Assembly (NCBI RefSeq): GCF_000346465.2
Contig: NC_034015.1
Span: forward strand, 20,026,462 to 20,090,461
DNA length: 64,000 nt
Origin: Prunus persica
Taxonomy: Eukaryota > Streptophyta > Magnoliopsida > Rosales > Rosaceae
Direction of reading: 5' to 3'
Positions 1 through 11,374 of this stretch are shown here, piece by piece (position 1 is the stretch's first letter; the number at the start of each line of letters is the position of its first letter). The position numbers and the translations under genes are program-made. The notes under the pieces are model-generated. The model searched no databases. It saw nothing but the letters and a program-made list of their open reading frames with translations, and had not been told where the DNA came from.

Positions 1-332
1 TGATACATGCCACATAATGACCTCCTATAGTTTGGTGTGAGGTGTGAGTTGTTTGATTAATCAGTCCAATCTGATTCCAATTATTTATTTTTTTTGTTTT
101 GACTTCACGCATTCATCAATGTACTATAAGATTCCTTGTGTTGACCTTCCTACATAGACAAATACTAATAAGAATATTCATCCTTGATACTTTTCTAAGT
201 TAGTTGTTTTCACATTACTTGATTCAAACCTCACATGCTTTGTTTCATAGATTATAAATATTTCCACCACTGGGCACTGCAGCCTTGCAAAGGGTCATCG
301 AGTTTTGGGGATTATTTAGAGTTTAGAGGGAG
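1..332 (+). promoter_or_regulatory. Upstream region and 5' leader of the bark-storage-protein-like gene
   Basis: AT-rich sequence without a coding region. A TATA-like stretch (ttataaata, about 252-260) lies about 75 bases before the chosen ATG at 333, a normal spacing for a plant promoter with a short leader. No other element is clear. Confidence 0.45.
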
Positions 333-2099
333 ATGGGGAGCCATTTGAGGATGGAGTTAATGGTTTTTCTTGTATTGGTTTTTTTGGGGATTAGCAGCAT
401 AGCCTATGGTGCAGTTTCCCACACTACCATGAGAAAGATTGATATGTTAAATAAAAAGGGTCCATATTTGGGAATTGTGGTGCCAAATTTCTTTGAGCTG
501 AACCCTCTTCTTCAATCCACAAGCTTTGTGGCTGATCAGAAGCTTCCCTACTTAGATTTTTCTGGTACATAAACATATCCTTTAAGTCTAAATTCCTTGG
601 TTTGGTTTTCTTGGTAAAAAAGTTTCTCTGATGAAGGCATGAGTTCTTTTGTTGTTGTTTTTTTGTATTTTTCACATTGTACTCTCTCAATACACTGATT
701 GCACTGAAAGAAAATGACTTGCAACAGCTTCTATATACTGAATTTTACAGGAAGAAGGTTTCGAATTGGACGGTTGGAAGACGAAAGTGTTATAATTGTT
801 ATGACAGGATTGAGCATGGTATGTTCATGCAGAACCTGTTTTACTTTGGTTTCTTTGGTTAATGATGCATCACATAACTGGTTTAGAAACCTATGACTAG
901 CTTAATGCAGGTATCTCAACTCAATTACTGCTAAGCCTGTTCAAGGTGAAAGGTGTTGTGCACTATGGAATTGCAGGAAATGCAGATCCTCAACTCCAAA
1001 TTGGAGATGTTACTATCCCTCAATTTTGGGCTCATACAGGCCTTTGGAATTGGCAGGTATAAAAATTTCTACTTCCTTTTTCTTCCATGTCCCTTCTGGT
1101 TTTCATAAACAAGGACAATGTAATCTAGATCAGAAAATATTGAATCTTTATTTTCTCTGGGAATTAAGCTAGTATGAAAGAATCAAAGAACCCCCCTTTT
1201 CTTTTAAATTCGAATTTTTAAATCCTTCCAATGATTGGATAAATTGATAGGTTGTTCTAAATCCACACCCTTTGGCTGGCTCATACATTACCACTTACAA
1301 TACATAACTAACCTTTTAAGTTTCAGTGAAGAAGATGAAATATAATAACATTTGCCACACCAAATCTTATATATTCTCTAGTTTTTATATTTTCCATTGC
1401 CACTTGAATGCATGCAGAGGTTTGGAGATGGGCCCGGTAATGAGTTGTCCTTAGAATCATTTGGAGATTACACAAGAAAAGTTGGTCACATAAAATTTTC
1501 TGATTTCAACAACGAAACCAGAAATGGCAAGTCTGTTCCCAATCTTCTGAACAATGTATGGTATCAACCAGAAGAGGTCTTCCCAGTTCATGGCACTCCT
1601 GAAGTTAGGCAACATGCCTTCTGGGTTCCAGTCAACCCTAAGTTTTTTGCAGTTGCCAAGGACCTAGAGGTAATTGGCACCAACAAACCCACAAATTTTC
1701 TTTATATATATATTTCTTTTGTTGGTGTTTTAATAATTTGGAATTAATTTTGAAACACAGGATTTGAAGTTGGGGGGTTGTGTGAATACAACTTGTCTGC
1801 CAAGAGCACCCATTGTGGTGAGGGTCAAAAGGGGCATAAGTGCAAGTGTGTTTGTTGACAACAGAGCATACAGAGAATTCTTGAACTCCAAATTCAATGC
1901 CACTTCCATTGACATGGAAAGTGCTGCAGTGGCTTTGGTCTGTCACCAACAGAAGAAGCCCTTTATTGTAATTAGAGCTCTCTCTGATTTGGCTGGTGGA
2001 GGCTCCTCTCTCTCCAATGAAGCCAACACCTTTGCATCTTTGGCTGCTCAAAATGCAGTTGATGTTGTGCTTAGATTCATTTCCTTGCTGTCTTCATAG
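333..2099 (+). CDS. Bark storage protein-like, nucleoside phosphorylase superfamily, secreted
   Basis: Five exons give 348 residues: 333-564, 751-818, 901-1056, 1418-1669, 1761-2099. Residues 1-26 form a hydrophobic signal peptide ending near AYGA. The rest reads as the PNP/UDP phosphorylase (MTA/SAH-nucleosidase-like) fold: GIVVPN near 48, VIIVMTGLSM followed by NAGISTQLLL, VHYGIAGNADP, and near the C-terminus the family motif IDMESAAVAL with VIRALSD. This domain order and length match plant bark/vegetative storage proteins and their 'phosphorylase superfamily' relatives. Family members serve as vacuolar or extracellular nitrogen stores and may keep weak nucleosidase activity; which applies here is not decidable from sequence. 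All junctions are GT..AG and phase-consistent; the third exon must start at 901 to give the LNAGISTQ reading. A start at Met7 is a weaker alternative. Confidence 0.88.
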
Positions 2100-2101
2100 C
2101 T

Positions 2102-2123
2102 ACACACACACACACACACACAC
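2102..2123. repeat. (CA)n microsatellite
   Basis: Eleven AC units lie two bases after the stop codon of the bark-storage-like gene, so they are part of its 3' UTR. Confidence 0.9.
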
Positions 2124-2859
2124 CATATATTTCTATTGATTTGTTAAAATTTGAATAATTTATATTTAAAACTGAATTTGTTTTGTTTAGTTTGTTGTTT
2201 GTGCCTAGAGATTTTATCCATTTCCTTTCCCTTATGAGCTAATTATGCAAAATACATTTTCTTGAATGTGTCTGTCTCATCTTAGAGTTACTTCCTACCA
2301 AGGTACCTTCCTACCAAGTTTCAAATTTTTCAAAAATTCAGAATTCTTCAATCCAATAACCTGCAGTCTGCAGCAGATGGTAGCCAAATTTCGGCCGCAC
2401 AACGAATCCCACGTGTCGAAAATTGTTTATTTTTCAATAGGAAAACCAGTGACAAATGGAAGAAGAAGAAGATTAATTAGGCCATCTTTGTTACCCTTTC
2501 ACAAGAAATCGAAATGCTTGGCTTTGAGGATATAATAAACAGTCAAGCCGGCCAGGGCGGCATATTATATTTATATTTATACAGGCATCCTACTGTATTG
2601 TGACTGTGCCCAAAGTTTACTCAAATGGGTTACATTTGCCGCAGCATTTCGCAACCGTTGAAAATACTGCGTCAAATGACCAATATGTCCCTCCCACTTT
2701 AGCTTGTATCTGCTTAAAAAGGGCCGTCCAAGGGCAATTCCCGCCACTAATATTAAAAAACTGGTATTTCCGTTTAAAACAAGTAAAGCCCAAACCAGGG
2801 CTTCCGAAAACATTTTCATAACCATACACTACCATGAGTGGTAATAACTGACCACCACC
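2124..2859. other. Spacer between the bark-storage-like gene and LIN
   Basis: This holds the 3' UTR of the first gene and the upstream region of LIN. I see no gene or repeat. A G-box-like CACGTG (2411-2416) lies about 450 bases before the LIN start; its use is untested. No convincing TATA box is seen near 2860. Confidence 0.5.
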
Positions 2860-5800
2860 ATGACCACCACCACCTCCTCCTCCCAAATTCTCCGCCACAC
2901 CGCCGCATTTGTATCCGAAACACTCTCCCAACCCGAGCTCCGCCGCCACCTATTCTCCACTCTCCGCCGCAAATTCCCCTCCTCTACCTCCCAAGCCGCC
3001 CTCAACCCTCTAAACCTCGCCGCGGAGACCCTAGAGAACACCATCTCCTCCACCAGCCCCGCCATTCGAGCCTCCTCTCTCAGCCTCTCTGAAAAGCTCC
3101 TCCTCAAGAACCCCTTGAACCCCTTCTCTTCTCTCCTCCTCTCCCTCATCTACGGCCTCTACCGCCGCCCCATCGAAGCGGCTCTCAGCCTCCTCGACAT
3201 CTTCCACACTGACCCTTCATTCGCTCGAACCGAACTCGCCCCTGTACTTTTCGAAGAGCTCTTTCTAGTCCACCTCCTCCCGGTTCTTCATTGGTACAAT
3301 GAGCAAAGAACACAAATTTTACCCACGTTGTCAACAAACGTTAGTTATGAAAACGACGACTGTTCCATATCCGACATGTCTATCGTTTTTCCATGCTCGA
3401 AATCTTTGTCGAAGATGAGCGGGGGACAGACTTCAGAGCTGAAGGAGCTGGAGAGCAATTATGAGAAAGTTCTTGATGAGAATTGCAGGGTTTTTAGTAA
3501 TTACTTCAAACAAGTTTTGGAAAATAAAGATGCAAGTCGACTGATTGATCCACCCACAGTGATGTTGAAGAGGATTGAGAGGGTTGATCAAGTCAAGTAC
3601 GGAGATGATGAACAGGGGATCAAAACAGAGGAACCCAGATTTGAAAACGGACGGTATAATGTAATAAATTTATTTTCTTTCAACTTTTAATTATTTTGGT
3701 TCATTATTATTGGTATTTTATGTTGACTGATCTTCAAACTTGGTATTTCTTCTTCTGGATCTTTGGCCTCTGCTCACTAAAACCTTTTTTTTTTTTTTTT
3801 TTTTTTAAGCGTTTAAACTAGTGAGTTTTTCCTAGGTAGATTATTTTGACTTTGTCAAACCAATGAAAAATGAGAGGGCAGCTACATGTGGTATTTTGTG
3901 GTATACTTTTTTTTTTCTTTTTTTGTTTACATGAACGTTGTTGCATCTGCCAGCTGGTGGCAAGAGGTATACAAAAAGAAGGTTTGTCTTATTGCAAAAA
4001 CCTCATTATATAAACCCTAATTATTGTTATTAGGGCTCTAATTTATTTTATTGTGAGATTCGAGTCACCAAACTCCCATGGGTTCCAGACTGTTTATCAT
4101 GCATTAATCAAAGCTAAATGCAATTTGTCCTGCTCAATTATACCTAGGTAGGTCACTTTATCATATAAATAAAGAGGACTGTTCTAAATATATTAACTCA
4201 CACCTACTATTTTCAGCATATTATATGCTATCTTAAGATATATATCTTGATCGCAAAAGATCTATATCTAATGGTTTGGAGCAATTGTTACATCATGAAA
4301 GATTCTAGTGTGTGAGTCTAGTATATTATCGTCCATCTCAATAGGATATGTTGTGAAAACCCTTCAGTTAATTGGATTCTTTGGAACGTTTCAAAAGAAT
4401 GTTAGGTATTATTTCAATTTTGTTACATAATTATATAAAGGGTTCATAATAAAAAAAGCAATGGGATTAGGAAGTTTGGGACATACTTAACAGTGTCTGC
4501 GGATTTTGATACATGACTTTGGGAGTGAACGTGTAACATGTGTTCAGTTTGACCGTTCTCTACGTGCTGAAGATTTTCTTGGACCTTGGCAGCCAATATG
4601 GGCTGAAGCAGAAGCATCAGTTGAATTGTTCAGCAGCAGCAGGGGAAGAAAACCCAAGTCTCCACCACCAGCTTATCCTCAAAGAGTTTATCTTAATAAT
4701 ATCCTGACGGTCCAGGAAGAATCTTCCTGGAGGTTGGAAGCGTCGGCCAATGTAAATTCAGATTCTGAATCAGAATCTTCGCTGGAGGACAACTCAGTTG
4801 GTTCTTCTTCTTCTTCATTGGATTCTGAAGCTGAAATTGAGGTAATAGTTCGATGCTAACAAGAAAAAGAACCTCCAGCTTTGGTCTGATAATACCTATG
4901 CTGCTGCGTTTTTTGTTTTGATTTCAGTGTTTTGCCTTGTTGAGTTTTATAGGAAAACAACAGAGAAATGGAGCTGTTTGAGGCTACAAAGAGCCAAATT
5001 CAAAAGCTAAAGCAGCCCATTTCTGCAGAGTCAAGTTGGTATGTACCCATCAATCAAACCTTATTTTGAGTACTTGGTATTGACAAACGCCACACATTAG
5101 CATATCACATTGTCTATTTTCGTTTTGTAATATTTTGGATTTGGATTTCTTCTTGTTTATTAGTTCTCCAGATCGGTTCATGGCAGACTCTGATAGCACC
5201 TCTGCTGGTGGTGGAAAAAATACACCTCCCAAGGACTTTGTGTGTCCCATAACTAGCACCCTTTTTGATGATCCTGTGACACTTGAGACCGGCCAGACAT
5301 ATGAGCGAAAAGCGATCCAAGAATGGATTGAAAGAGGGAACTCAACATGCCCAATTACCCGCCAGAATCTGCAGAGCACCCAACTGCCTAAAACCAACTA
5401 TGTGCTCAAACGTCTTATTGCAAGCTGGCAAGAACAGAACCCTGCTTGTGCAGTCTTAAACCTATCGCAGAATACAAGCCCGGTGGTTGACCCAGTTGTT
5501 AAGTCCATAATGCCTTTAACTTCTCCTGACAGTGTTATAAGCCAAGCCAGCCTTGATGGTGCAGTTGGAGAGTTAAGACATTCAATTACCAACCTTTGTA
5601 TGTCAGAAATTCTCAAGGAGTCTGAACTGGCTGTTCTTCGAATCGAGCGATTCTGGCAGGAAGCAAATGTGGAATGGGATATTCAGAGTTTGCTCACAAA
5701 ACCTCCCGTTATTAATGGTTTCGTGGAGGTTCTTTTCAATTCTGTTGATTCCAGTGTGTTGTCAGCTGCAGTTTTTCTACTGTCTGAGCTCGGGTCAAGA

Positions 5801-8800
5801 GACAATGCTGTGATCCAGACACTGACACGGGTTGACTCTGATGTCGAATGTATCGTGACTCTTTTCAATAAGGGGTTGAAGGAGGCTGTGGTCTTGATAT
5901 ATCTGTTAAGGCATTCCATCCCTAATCTAATTGAGCTGGACATGGTGGACTCTCTCTTAATGGTTATTAGGAAGGAAGATAATGATTTGCTTAACATGTG
6001 TCTAAAGCCAAGAACAGCTGCAGTGGTTTTACTCGGGCTGATTCTTGGTGGCAGTGGAGAGGGCATTGCCTCCTCAATTGTTAATACTGTGGTTTCTGAA
6101 AAAGCACTTGAAAGAATCATTAGCAGTTTGGAATCTGAATCGGTAGAAGAGAGGATTGCAGCAGTTGGGATCTTATTGAGATGTATGCAACAGGATGGAA
6201 AGTGCAGGAACACAATAGCTGATAAAGCTGAGTTGGCTCCTGTTTTGGATAGCTTTATGGGTGCAAATGATAGAGAACGGTTTGAGATTGTTCACTTTTT
6301 CTCCGAGTTAGTTAAGTTAAACAGGTATATTTACATTTCAAGTTTGTTTGTGTTTATCCAAATCTTCAATGACTCTTGGACTCGAGCCGGCATGACAAAC
6401 ATAAATCTTTGTGTTAGACAGAAGGACATTCAATGAACAAATCCTGCATATTATAAAGGATGAAGGTCCTCTCAGCACAATGCACACCCTCCTTATTTAT
6501 CTTCAGACAGCACTTCAAGACCAGTGTCCTATTGTGGCTGGCCTACTACTTCAACTTGATCTTCTGGTTTGGAACTCTGTCTTTCTTCTATTCTAGAACT
6601 TCATGAAATCTTTCCTTGAATTGATTGTTGGATTGTTAATTGCAGGAAGTCATGTTGCATTTAAGTAGCTACCTGCATTGACTATTTGGTTGTACTAGTG
6701 ATTGTCAGTTAACAATTACTGGGTTGGTTTGCAGGCAGAGCCGAGAAAAATGAGCATATACCGTGAAGAGGCAATAGACGTTCTCATCTCATGTCTCAGA
6801 AATGTGGAGTTCCCTGCTGCTCAAATTGCTGCTGCTGAGACAATTATGTCGCTGCAAGGGAGGTTCACCACTTCTGGAAAGCCTCTTACCAGGGCTTTCC
6901 TTCTCAAACGTGCTGGCCTTGACAAAAGTTACAAAAGTAGTATGCGAATGGATCAACTTAGCAACTTTTCTGGAGAAGATGAAACTCTTGTGAGACTTAT
7001 ATAAAAATTTGCACTGCATTGCTTTAGCTTTTTTTATTTCCTTAGTTTTGGCAACTCGATCATCTTCATGAATCCATTTCCTGAACAATGTCCTTCTCTG
7101 GTTGACATCAAAAGGAGGAAGAGAAGGCGGCTAATAATTGGGAAAGAAAAATGGCATTGGTTTTAGCAAGCCATGAGTTTGGTCTACTTTTTGAGGCGTT
7201 GGCAGAAGGCTTGAAGAGCAGATATGCAGAATTATGTTCAGCATGTTTTGTGTCAGCCACATGGCTCGCACACATGCTTGATGTTCTTCCAGACACAGGA
7301 ATACGTGAAGCAGCCCGGGTCTGCTTGCTCAAACGTTTCATATCGATATTCAAGTCTGCCAAGGACACTGAAGACAAAGCCCTCTCTATGCTGGCGTTGA
7401 ACAGCTTCATCCATGATCCTGGTAAGAACAGGTCATCCTTGGATTTGAATGGGGAAATTGAAAGCTTCTGTTAATTGTATGAAAGTTTACTTATAAAAAT
7501 TTCTAAATTTGGGACGAGTTAAATATTCTTGATGTTGTGAATTACAGAAGGGATTAGTGAGGTAACTTCTTCAATAAAGGATATCGTAAAAGGCCTGAGA
7601 GAGCTTAAGAGATCCACTCCCTTGGCATTTCAAATGCTAAAACTATTTTCTGAGGGGCAAGACTCTAGCGCAGTAAGTTGATTACAACCTTTGTATGCTA
7701 TATACCTTGTTCCAGAAAGAAGAAGGGTCATGACAAAATTATATGTTCATGTTTGACAACAGGAACTGTGGGATCATAAAGAATTAGTTCAGGTAGATTG
7801 CAGTGAGAATGGAGAGGTTCTTTCATTAGTTTGCTTCAAGGATAAAATATTTTCGGGGCATTCAGATGGAACTATAAAGGTAACTCAACCAACAAGTGTA
7901 AATTTCTTGTTCTTGCAGATTCTTACATATATGGTTCCATGTAAATTTTTCTTGATTGCTTTCGCTTTCCAAATTCTGAAGGTGTGGACAGGTAAAGGCA
8001 GCGTACTTCATCTAATCCAAGAAATTCGAGAACACACAAAGGCAGTTACTAGCTTGGCAATTTTGCAATCCGGGGAGACTCTATACAGTGGTTCACTTGA
8101 TAGAACTACAAGGGTATGGTCTAAATCTTGATACTTCTTGTGTCTTTATCAGTTGCAGAACTTTCAGACTAAAGTTTCTTCTCTTGAACTGCAGGTATGG
8201 TCTATTAGCAATGAAGCAATTTATTGTGTACACGTACATGATATGAAGGATCAAGTTCATAGTATAGCCGTCACCAATACCCTTGCTTGCTTCATTCCAC
8301 AAAGTAATGGTATCAAGGTACTCAACGAAACTAATGGTTTGCTTAGAAGCAAGAAAAACCATGAACTTGCAACTAATGGTTTGCATGCTATTCGCTACCA
8401 GGTTCATTCATGGAATGGAGGATCCAAATTGTTAAATTCAAGTAAACATGTAAAGTGCTTCGCTCTAGTACATGGGAAATTGTATTGCGGATGCCATGAC
8501 AGTGGTATTCAGGTAAATTTTTTTTATAGTGTTATAGTAGTTTAAACCCAGCTAATAGTTTGTTTCGCTCAATGTGCTGATAATCATACTTGTGAAACTC
8601 TCAGGAGATTGATTTGGCCACAGGAACACTCAGTACCATTCAAAATGGCACTCGGAAATTACTTTCGAAAGCAAATCCTATCCATGCCATTCAAGTTCAC
8701 AGTGGACTTATATATGCAGCCAGTTCTTCTGCGGATGGAGCAGCCGTGAAGGTACCTTTCGTAACAGTATCTAATACCGTGCAAAATTATTTGTCTCTTG

Positions 8801-9311
8801 TATACATGATAGGACTGTCTTAAAGAAACTCTCAAGAAAATGAGTTTATGAAGCATAAAAATCATATAAATATATATAAAAATCAAAATTATTTGTCACT
8901 GAACTGTTTAATTCTTATGTATATGTCAAGATTTGGAATGCTGCAAACTTCAGTATGGTTGGATTTCTGCCAACTACATTAGAAGTGCGGACAATGGCCA
9001 TAAGCTCAGAACTAATTTATTTGGGAGGTAAAGGAGGAAGTGTGGAAATATGGGACAGGGAGAAGCAGAACAGAATAGACACCCTACAAACTGGTACCAA
9101 TTGTAAGGTTCTTTGCTTGGCTCTTGATGCCAATGAGGAAGTTTTGGTCACTGGAACTTCTGATGGCCGAATCCGGGTAAATAACTTTTTCTTCTTAATA
9201 TTAATCTGCAAGAATTACTGGGATAATTTCCATGGTTTTGCCCTTTTTTTTTTAAAGAAAAAACTAACAGTAAAAATATATGCCGGTTTGCAGGCATGGG
9301 GGCTGAGCTAA
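2860..9311 (+). CDS. LIN: U-box/WD40 E3 ubiquitin ligase, LIN/CERBERUS type
   Basis: Sixteen exons give about 1380 residues: 2860-3653, 3954-3981, 4494-4841, 4953-5038, 5164-6324, 6422-6566, 6735-6989, 7115-7421, 7548-7672, 7763-7879, 7982-8113, 8195-8317, 8402-8512, 8605-8751, 8931-9176, 9294-9311. The order is a Ser/Thr/Leu-rich N-terminal domain (1-265), an acidic Ser-rich linker, a U-box at about 441-515 (DFVCPITSTLFDDPVTLETG, then YERKAIQEWI and CPITRQ), ARM-like helices, and C-terminal WD40 repeats from about 1083 (SGHSDGTIKVW, YSGSLDRTTRVW, VTGTSDGRIRAW). The U-box recruits an E2 and the propeller would bind substrate. In legumes LIN/CERBERUS is needed for rhizobial infection, and relatives are tied to mycorrhizal symbiosis; the role in a non-nodulator is unproven. 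The 28-base second exon (RWWQEVYKKK) is the least certain. A 84-base in-frame intron (8318-8401) could be retained. Confidence 0.88.
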
Positions 9312-9787
9312 GAAAAGGACTTGGTAACTTTGGTGGACGGAAATATATTTGGCTGGAAGAGCAGCTGAAGATAGATTATTTTTTATTTTATTAAAAAAAA
9401 AAAAAAAATTCTTTGCAATATTTCTTCTTTGTCAGGGAGCATTTCATGGAAAATATATATTGCTTTAGCCAAAATAAAGACATATCAGATGTAGAACACT
9501 GAGAATTGTAATGCGTTTTGTTGTAGAGTTGTACAGAGACTGAGTTTGCACAGAGAATAAAAGAAATTCCCAAGTCAATCTGATGATGAGGTTACCCAAC
9601 TCAAATATATGTTGCACAAACTATTCTAAAGACGTGCATAGCAATTTACCCATGTTCTACTTTCTAGGAAGCAAACCACCAGTTGGTTTGTTTTTCATGT
9701 GATTAATGAAACAGAGAAAGTAAACACAAATACGTGCACAGCAATTTGCCATATCACCATTTCTTTCGGTGCAAACCAAATTACAAA
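9312..9787. other. 3' flank of LIN with polyadenylation signal
   Basis: Contains a poly(A)/poly(T)-rich patch (9379-9408) and an AATAAA near 9472 on the plus strand, a likely poly(A) signal for LIN about 160 bases after the stop. No gene is visible. It ends at the 8-bp target duplication of the next element. Confidence 0.5.
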
Positions 9788-10778
9788 GAGTGTTGCTAAA
9801 CGAACCTTAAAATTAACTGAGTACACCATACTATCAAACTATTTATTGAATTACTAATTTACTCTAATATAAAATGATCAAAAAAGATATATTGAATTGT
9901 AAAACAAATACAAGTTTAATAAGTACACCATACTCACCATATTCAACCCTAATCAAACTTAGAGAAATTTTCGTATTGCTTGGTTCCAGTAAAAGGTTTT
10001 GTCAGTCTGTTTTAGTACAAGGATCTTGTTTCAAGTACCACCCAATGAGCTATATAGACTTTCTTATTGAATTCCGTCGTTCAAGATGACTGATGATGAA
10101 TGAGATGGTGTTCCGAAAGGATCCTTTGAGTTTGACCCCGCTTCTTTGCCCACCAATCTTGATGAAAATCATTGATTTGAAAAAGGATAACAGAGCCATG
10201 AATATTGAAACGGTTTGTCTCGTGAGTTAAAGTGAAGGCAAACCTGTAATGGGTTATGGGAGAGTATGCACAGCTGAGAAATAGGAGAATTATGAAAGAG
10301 AAACTTCAATGCACAGATCTCCAAGAAAGGCAAATAGCAGCATAAAGAAAAATAAACAAATAAAATATTATTTTATTGTCTTATTGGAAATTAAAATTAT
10401 GCACACTTTGATTTCCTTATAATTCAGTTTGTTTCTTGTGTGCATGTGCACTAAAACACCTTTGAAAAGAGAAGTAAGATGATGAAGCTTTGAATTGAAA
10501 GAGTCAGCAAATCTACTCGCATTGTAGCTCATGAAATTAAAGATTTTGATGCAAATCCAAAATTTGAAAAGAGGGAATGAATTTATGTAAAAAGAGAAAC
10601 CTGATTTAGGATTGGAATTAGGGTGTTGTGTGATAGATTGTATTAGGGTGTATCAGGGGTATTTTTGGTAGTTAAATAGGATGTACTTAGTTAATTTTAC
10701 ATTTTAATTAAAATATTAGGGTGTACTTAGATCATAAGGTATACTCAGTTAATTTTAGGATTTCGTTTAGCAGCACTC
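9788..10778. mobile_element. Non-autonomous TIR DNA transposon, 991 bp, with 8-bp target duplication
   Basis: The ends are imperfect inverted repeats of about 40 bp. The left end starts GAGTGTTGCTAAACGAA and continues TTAAAATTAACTGAGTACACC; the right end read in reverse starts GAGTGCTGCTAAACGAA and continues CTAAAATTAACTGAGTATACC. The direct repeat ATTACAAA flanks the element at 9780-9787 and 10779-10786. The interior has subterminal GTGTACTTAG-like and TAAGTACACC repeats and no transposase-like reading frame, so the copy is non-autonomous. An 8-bp duplication fits hAT; the long TIR fits Mutator-like elements, so the superfamily is open. Confidence 0.82.
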
Positions 10779-10786
10779 ATTACAAA

Positions 10787-11374
10787 TCACTCTTCCAAAG
10801 CTCATTCATTACTTGCCTTTTTTGCTTTGTCAATCTCAAATCCAATCCTCTTTTTGTCATAATTACTTGCTTTCTTTGTTCATCCATGTTCGAATGTTTA
10901 TAACGAAGTGTCATAATTACTTTCTTTCTAAGCCCATCTTCTCCTTGATCACCTCTCTTTTTATATCTTCCATATTAGTCAAGTGCATTAAAGATTCTGC
11001 TTACCAATTCTGACTCTGAGCTTATTATGTCTTTATCTTCATATGTTTCTTTGATTCTGTCTCATCTTGTCTCAGTATAGGAAGATAGTGTAATCGAAGA
11101 TTATGCCTTCCAGATTTACAGCAGAGACATTGTAGGAGACCAAGATCATATATTTCCAGAACGTAATCAAACTACAGAATATTTTCATTTTCAACGTTCA
11201 GATTTCGTTTTTCCTTGATACCGAAGATATGACTTCAAAACTATCGACCCTCTGCATTCTATATAATGCTTTCTGGTTTTTCTTATCCTCCACCTTCAAA
11301 CCAAGGCCTTCTGTTTGCTATCTTTGAGTTTCAGAACTTTTTGTAATCCTCTGTTTTGTCTCTGTTCTCTGCTC
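10787..11374 (+). promoter_or_regulatory. Upstream region of stachyose synthase
   Basis: AT-rich and without a coding region. TATATAAT at 11260-11267 lies about 110 bases before the ATG at 11375 and is a plausible TATA box. The leader is pyrimidine-rich. Confidence 0.5.

Noticed and set aside
10721..11013. Open frames at the right end of the 991-bp transposon and beyond
   Set aside because: AT-rich, no transposase or other motif; partly inside the terminal repeat.
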